DNA from: Chloroflexota bacterium
GTDB taxonomy: Bacteria > Chloroflexota > Anaerolineae > Fen-1058
NCBI GenBank assembly: GCA_016219235.1
Contig: JACRBO010000342.1
Coordinates: 1 to 7,570, forward strand
Reading direction: 5' to 3'
DNA length: 7,570 nt
Shown one piece after another: positions 4,496 to 7,570 of this stretch. Under the pieces are notes generated by a model, which saw nothing but the letters and a program-made list of their open reading frames with translations, was not told where the DNA came from and did not search any database. The first letter of the stretch is position 1. Every line of letters begins with the position of its first letter. A program made the position numbers and the translations under genes.

Positions 4496-7231
4496 ATGGA
4501 CAAGCCGTTACCTATCGCCTTTGACCCGACCCACGACATTTATCACTACGAAACGCATCCGCTCGAATCGTTCTTCACGCCGAAGAATGTCGCCTTAATC
4601 GGCGCGACGGAGAAGTTCGGCAGCGTGGGCCGCACGATTTTGTGGAATCTGATCAGCAGCCCCTTCGGCGGCACCGTGTACCCGATCAATCCCAACCGCC
4701 CCAGCGTGCTGGGCATCAAGGCGTGGCCGAACGTAGCCTCGATTCCTGAGAAGGTCGATCTGGTCGTGATCTGCACCGCCGCGCCCAGCGTGCCCGGTCT
4801 GATCAAAGAATGCGTCGAGGCAGGCGTCAAGACCGCCATCGTCATCTCGGCCGGTTTCAAGGAAGTGGGGCCGGAAGGCGTGGAACTGGAACGCCAGATT
4901 ATGGAACACGCCCGCAAAGGCAACATGCGCATCATCGGCCCCAACTGCCTGGGCGTCATGGCCCCGCACAGCGGCCTCAACGCGACGTTTGCGTCGGGCA
5001 TCGCGCGACCGGGCAATGTAGGCTTCATCAGCCAATCGGGCGCGCTGTGTACCGCCGTGCTCGACTGGTCCTTCCGTGAAAACGTGGGCTTCAGCGCGTT
5101 TCTGTCGCTGGGTTCAATGCTCGACGTTGGCTGGGGCGATCTCATCTATTATCTGGGCGACGATCCCAAGACCAGCAGCATCGTCATCTACATGGAATCC
5201 ATCGGCGACGCGCGCGGCTTTTTATCGGCGGCGCGTGAAGTCTCGCTGACCAAGCCCATCATCGTGATTAAGCCCGGTCGCACCGCGGGCGCGGCCAAAG
5301 CGGCTGCCTCGCACACCGGATCATTGACCGGCAGCGATGAAGTCCTGGAAGCCGCGTTCCGCCGATCGGGTGTGCTGCGCGTCAACGACATCGCCGATCT
5401 GTTCGACATGGCGGAGGCGCTCGCCAAGCAGCCGCGGCCTAAAGGTCCGCGCCTCACCATGGTCACCAACGCCGGCGGCCCCGGCGTGCTGGCGACCGAT
5501 GCGCTGCTTACCAGTAACGGCGAACTCAGCGAGATTTCGCCGGAAACGATGGAGATTCTGAACAAGTTCCTGCCCGCCACCTGGAGCCACAACAACCCGA
5601 TCGACATCATTGGCGACGCCGACCCGCAGCGCTATGCCAAAACGCTGGAAATCGCCGCGAACGATCCCAATACCGACGGCCTGTTGGTCATCCTCACACC
5701 ACAGGCGATGACAGATCCCACGCAAACGGCCGAGCTCCTGAAGCCCTACGCGCACAGCACCGGCAAGCCCGTGCTGGCCAGTTGGATGGGCGGCGCGGAT
5801 GTGGAAGCGGGCGAACGCATCTTAAACGCGGCGGGCATCCCGAACTTCAAATATCCCGATCGCGCCACCAAAGCCTTCACGTATATGTGGAAGTCGGCCT
5901 ACAACCTCAACGGCATCTACGAAACGCCCTACATGCCGGAGGATGAAGAGACCAAGATCGATCGCGCCAAAGCCGAGAAGATGATTCAAGACGTGCGCGA
6001 AACAGGCCGCACCATCCTGACCGAGTTTGAGTCTAAGCAATTGCTGGCGGCTTACGGCATTCCGATTGTTGAGACCCGCGTGGCCGTAACCGAAGTCGAC
6101 GCGATCACAGCGGCGGAAGACATCGGCTATCCCGTCGTGTTGAAGCTGTACTCCAGGACCCTCACCCACAAGACCGATGTCGGCGGCGTGCAGTTGAACC
6201 TGAAGAATCGTGACGCGGTGTTGACGGCCTATCGCGGCATTCTGCAGGCCGTAACCGAGAAGAAGGGCGCGGAGCACTTCAACGGCGTGACTGTGCAGCC
6301 GATGGTCAAGCTCGAAGGCTACGAAGTCATTCTGGGTGCCAGCATCGATCCGCAGTTTGGGCCGGTACTGCTGTTCGGCTCGGGCGGCACGATGGTGGAA
6401 GTCTACAAAGATCGCGCGCTGGCCCTGCCGCCGCTCAACACCACGCTGGCGCGCCGCATGATGGAACAGACGTTGATTTACAAGGCGCTGAAGGGCGTGC
6501 GCGGCCGCCGCCCGATCGATCTGGATGCGCTGGCGACATTGATGGTAAAGTTCAGCCAACTCGTCGCGGAGCAGCGCTGGATCGAAGAGATCGACATCAA
6601 TCCGCTGCTGGCCTCGCCCGAGCAGCTTATCGCCCTCGACGCGCGCGTGGTGCTGCACGGCCTCAACGTGACCAAAGAGCAGCTGCCTAAACTCGCCATT
6701 CGCCCGTACCCCATCAAGTACGTGAAGCCGTGGACGACGAAAGACGGGCAAGCGATCATCATCCGGCCCATCCGCCCCGAAGACGAACCGCTGCTGGTGA
6801 AGTACCACGAGACATTGTCGGATCGCAGCGTGTATATGCGCTTCCTGAACCCGGTACTGCTGGGCGACCGCATCGCGCACGAACGCCTGACGCGCGTGGC
6901 CTTCAACGACTACGACCGCGAAATGGCGTTAGTCGCGCAGTGCGAAGACTGCGACGGCGGGCCGGAGATCATGGGCGTGGCGCGCTTGAGCAAGCTGCAT
7001 GGGCGCTCAGAGGGCCAGTTCACCGTGCTGATCAGCGATCGGCATCAGGGGCGCGGCCTCGGCAGCGAACTGCTGAAGCGCCTGATCCAGGTGGGCCGCG
7101 ACGAGAAACTGGAAGTCATCAGCGCCATCCTGTCGATCGAAAACACCGAGATGCAGCGCCTGTTCGAGCGGCTGGGCTTCACCATCAGCCCGCTGGATGA
7201 GAAACTGCTGCGTGCGGAGTTGAAGCTGTAG
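4496..7231 (+). CDS. ADP-forming acyl-CoA synthetase (alpha-beta fusion) with C-terminal GNAT acetyltransferase
   Basis: This 911-residue fusion has the Pat/PatZ architecture. Residues 20-150 form a CoA-binding Rossmann domain (NVALIGAT, 31-38; IIGPNCLG, 146-153). Residues 170-475 are the two ligase/flavodoxin-like domains, with His273 in [10 protein letters not shown], the phosphohistidine position of ADP-forming acetyl-CoA synthetases. Residues 490-725 are an ATP-grasp domain with His558 in [15 protein letters not shown] (608-614) and EIDINPLL (698-705). Residues 750-905 are a GNAT domain with acetyl-CoA motif QGRGLG (851-856). The ligase half would interconvert acyl-CoA, ADP and phosphate with acid, CoA and ATP in the cytoplasm. 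The GNAT half would acetylate protein lysines. E. coli PatZ lacks the ligase histidine; this protein keeps it, so both activities may operate. The start is fixed by AGAAGGAG (4482-4489) six bases upstream. A terminator follows 92 bp after the stop, so it looks monocistronic. Confidence 0.93.
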   Translation: MDKPLPIAFDPTHDIYHYETHPLESFFTPKNVALIGATEKFGSVGRTILWNLISSPFGGTVYPINPNRPSVLGIKAWPNVASIPEKVDLVVICTAAPSVPGLIKECVEAGVKTAIVISAGFKEVGPEGVELERQIMEHARKGNMRIIGPNCLGVMAPHSGLNATFASGIARPGNVGFISQSGALCTAVLDWSFRENVGFSAFLSLGSMLDVGWGDLIYYLGDDPKTSSIVIYMESIGDARGFLSAAREVSLTKPIIVIKPGRTAGAAKAAASHTGSLTGSDEVLEAAFRRSGVLRVNDIADLFDMAEALAKQPRPKGPRLTMVTNAGGPGVLATDALLTSNGELSEISPETMEILNKFLPATWSHNNPIDIIGDADPQRYAKTLEIAANDPNTDGLLVILTPQAMTDPTQTAELLKPYAHSTGKPVLASWMGGADVEAGERILNAAGIPNFKYPDRATKAFTYMWKSAYNLNGIYETPYMPEDEETKIDRAKAEKMIQDVRETGRTILTEFESKQLLAAYGIPIVETRVAVTEVDAITAAEDIGYPVVLKLYSRTLTHKTDVGGVQLNLKNRDAVLTAYRGILQAVTEKKGAEHFNGVTVQPMVKLEGYEVILGASIDPQFGPVLLFGSGGTMVEVYKDRALALPPLNTTLARRMMEQTLIYKALKGVRGRRPIDLDALATLMVKFSQLVAEQRWIEEIDINPLLASPEQLIALDARVVLHGLNVTKEQLPKLAIRPYPIKYVKPWTTKDGQAIIIRPIRPEDEPLLVKYHETLSDRSVYMRFLNPVLLGDRIAHERLTRVAFNDYDREMALVAQCEDCDGGPEIMGVARLSKLHGRSEGQFTVLISDRHQGRGLGSELLKRLIQVGRDEKLEVISAILSIENTEMQRLFERLGFTISPLDEKLLRAELKL

Positions 7232-7237
7232 ATGCAA

Positions 7238-7290
7238 GCAGAGGCGGCTCCCACGCCGCCGGATACGCGGATGTAGGAGCCCGCTCTGCT
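7238..7290. repeat. REP-like inverted repeat downstream of the acyl-CoA synthetase gene
   Basis: The segments 7238-7252 and 7276-7290 are inverted copies matching at 13 of 15 positions (AGCAGAG...CTCC / GGAG...CTCTGCT). An internal perfect hairpin GGCGGC/GCCGCC (7243-7260) competes with the outer pairing. The TGTAGGAGCCCGCTCTGC stretch resembles widespread REP-type repeats. A further hairpin GCTGCC-TCT-GGCAGC follows at 7305-7319, just before the terminator. Confidence 0.6.
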
Positions 7291-7323
7291 TTGGCAAGAT
7301 GCAGGCTGCCTCTGGCAGCACGC

Positions 7324-7361
7324 AAAGACTTCCGAGGTCATATGACTTCGGAAGTCTTTTT
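7324..7361 (+). terminator. Rho-independent terminator of the acyl-CoA synthetase/GNAT gene
   Basis: A 16-bp stem (7324-7339 with 7344-7359, one G-T wobble) surrounds a 4-nt ATAT loop and leads directly into a run of five T (7357-7361). It lies 92 bp beyond the TAG stop. Read from the other strand the stem is followed only by TTTGCG, so it is mainly a rightward terminator, with possible weak action on any leftward transcript from the right edge. Confidence 0.88.
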
Positions 7362-7444
7362 GTTTGGCGGGAGACCTCGGAGGTTTCGCGCAGCGCCCCG
7401 TAGCGAAGTGGAGTAGGTACAACCGGGCGGGCATTACCGGCCGG

Positions 7445-7570
7445 CTAACTCGATCGACCGTCCGCCACCCCCGATGAGCCACGTGACGCTGCTGAGCATG
7501 ACCGCACAAAATCCCGAATCTCAACCATGGCCTGCCGCGCTTCAGGCAGCCAGGGTACAAAGAGGTGCCA
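7445..7570 (-). CDS. Possible C-terminal end of an unidentified gene (partial)
   Basis: The minus-strand frame entering from the right edge is open for 41 codons and ends in TAG at 7445-7447. It begins WHLFVPWLPEARQAMVEIRD, which reads like a protein tail with an amphipathic helix, and ends in a Ser/Ala/Gly-rich stretch. No family can be assigned from so little. The opposite strand has a competing frame from an ATG near 7474 to the right edge, and another minus frame also passes through. The assignment is therefore tentative. Between 7362 and 7444 I see only a short ACCTCGGAGGT palindrome (7374-7384) and no gene. Confidence 0.3.
   Translation of the reverse strand, partial: WHLFVPWLPEARQAMVEIRDFVRSCSAASRGSSGVADGRSS

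Noticed and set aside
4208..4524. Short ORFs on both strands (61-94 codons) over the 4318-4404 palindrome
   Set aside because: They translate a dispersed palindromic repeat, which typically gives spurious hypothetical proteins. None has protein-like features.
5822..6880. 352-codon minus-strand ORF inside the acyl-CoA synthetase/GNAT gene
   Set aside because: It is antisense to well-conserved ATP-grasp and GNAT coding sequence and is His/Arg/Gln-rich with no domain signature.

Overview
The window looks like a GC-rich, environmental, probably multicellular or filamentous bacterium. A Chloroflexota (Anaerolineae-like) origin is my best guess. That guess rests on the style of the proteins, the STAND NTPase with a trypsin-like domain, and intergenic DNA packed with heptanucleotide tandem repeats and nested palindromes. 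No marker gene is present, so the taxonomy is inference only.

Layout. On the minus strand, 1-1119 holds the first 373 codons of a large protein that runs off the left edge. It has a trypsin-like serine protease domain with all three catalytic residues, then the start of a STAND/NB-ARC-type NTPase domain with a Walker A motif. Upstream of it on the same strand, 1354-1665 encodes a small protein that matches my recollection of the Trypco1 (trypsin-co-occurring) family. Together they look like a two-gene, NTP-dependent conflict system (anti-phage or programmed-death type). The 234 bp between them contain a run of 4-nt-loop hairpins. Further upstream, still on the minus strand, 1825-2817 encodes an ABC-2-type exporter ATPase without its permeases.

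A divergent intergenic region (2818-2927) contains a perfect 20-bp hairpin built of heptad repeats and a good sigma70-like promoter. This promoter drives 2928-4007 on the plus strand, a membrane protein with a potassium-channel-like pore signature and a conserved cytoplasmic part. A 488-bp gene-free stretch (4008-4495) follows, filled with palindromic repeat elements, a heptad array and a -10-like hexamer. Then comes 4496-7231, a 911-residue fusion of an ADP-forming acyl-CoA synthetase (both subunits) with a C-terminal GNAT acetyltransferase. It has the PatZ/Pat architecture but keeps the ligase histidines. It ends in REP-like DNA and a strong Rho-independent terminator at 7324-7361. The right edge may hold the last 41 codons of another minus-strand gene.

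How the genes fit together. The Trypco1-like protein and the trypsin-STAND protein are the only pair with a clear functional link. The ABC ATPase, the channel-like protein and the acyl-CoA synthetase/acetyltransferase each seem to be separate transcription units, separated by repeat-rich spacers. The best candidate for an under-described system is the conflict module at the left edge; its target-recognition end lies outside the window.
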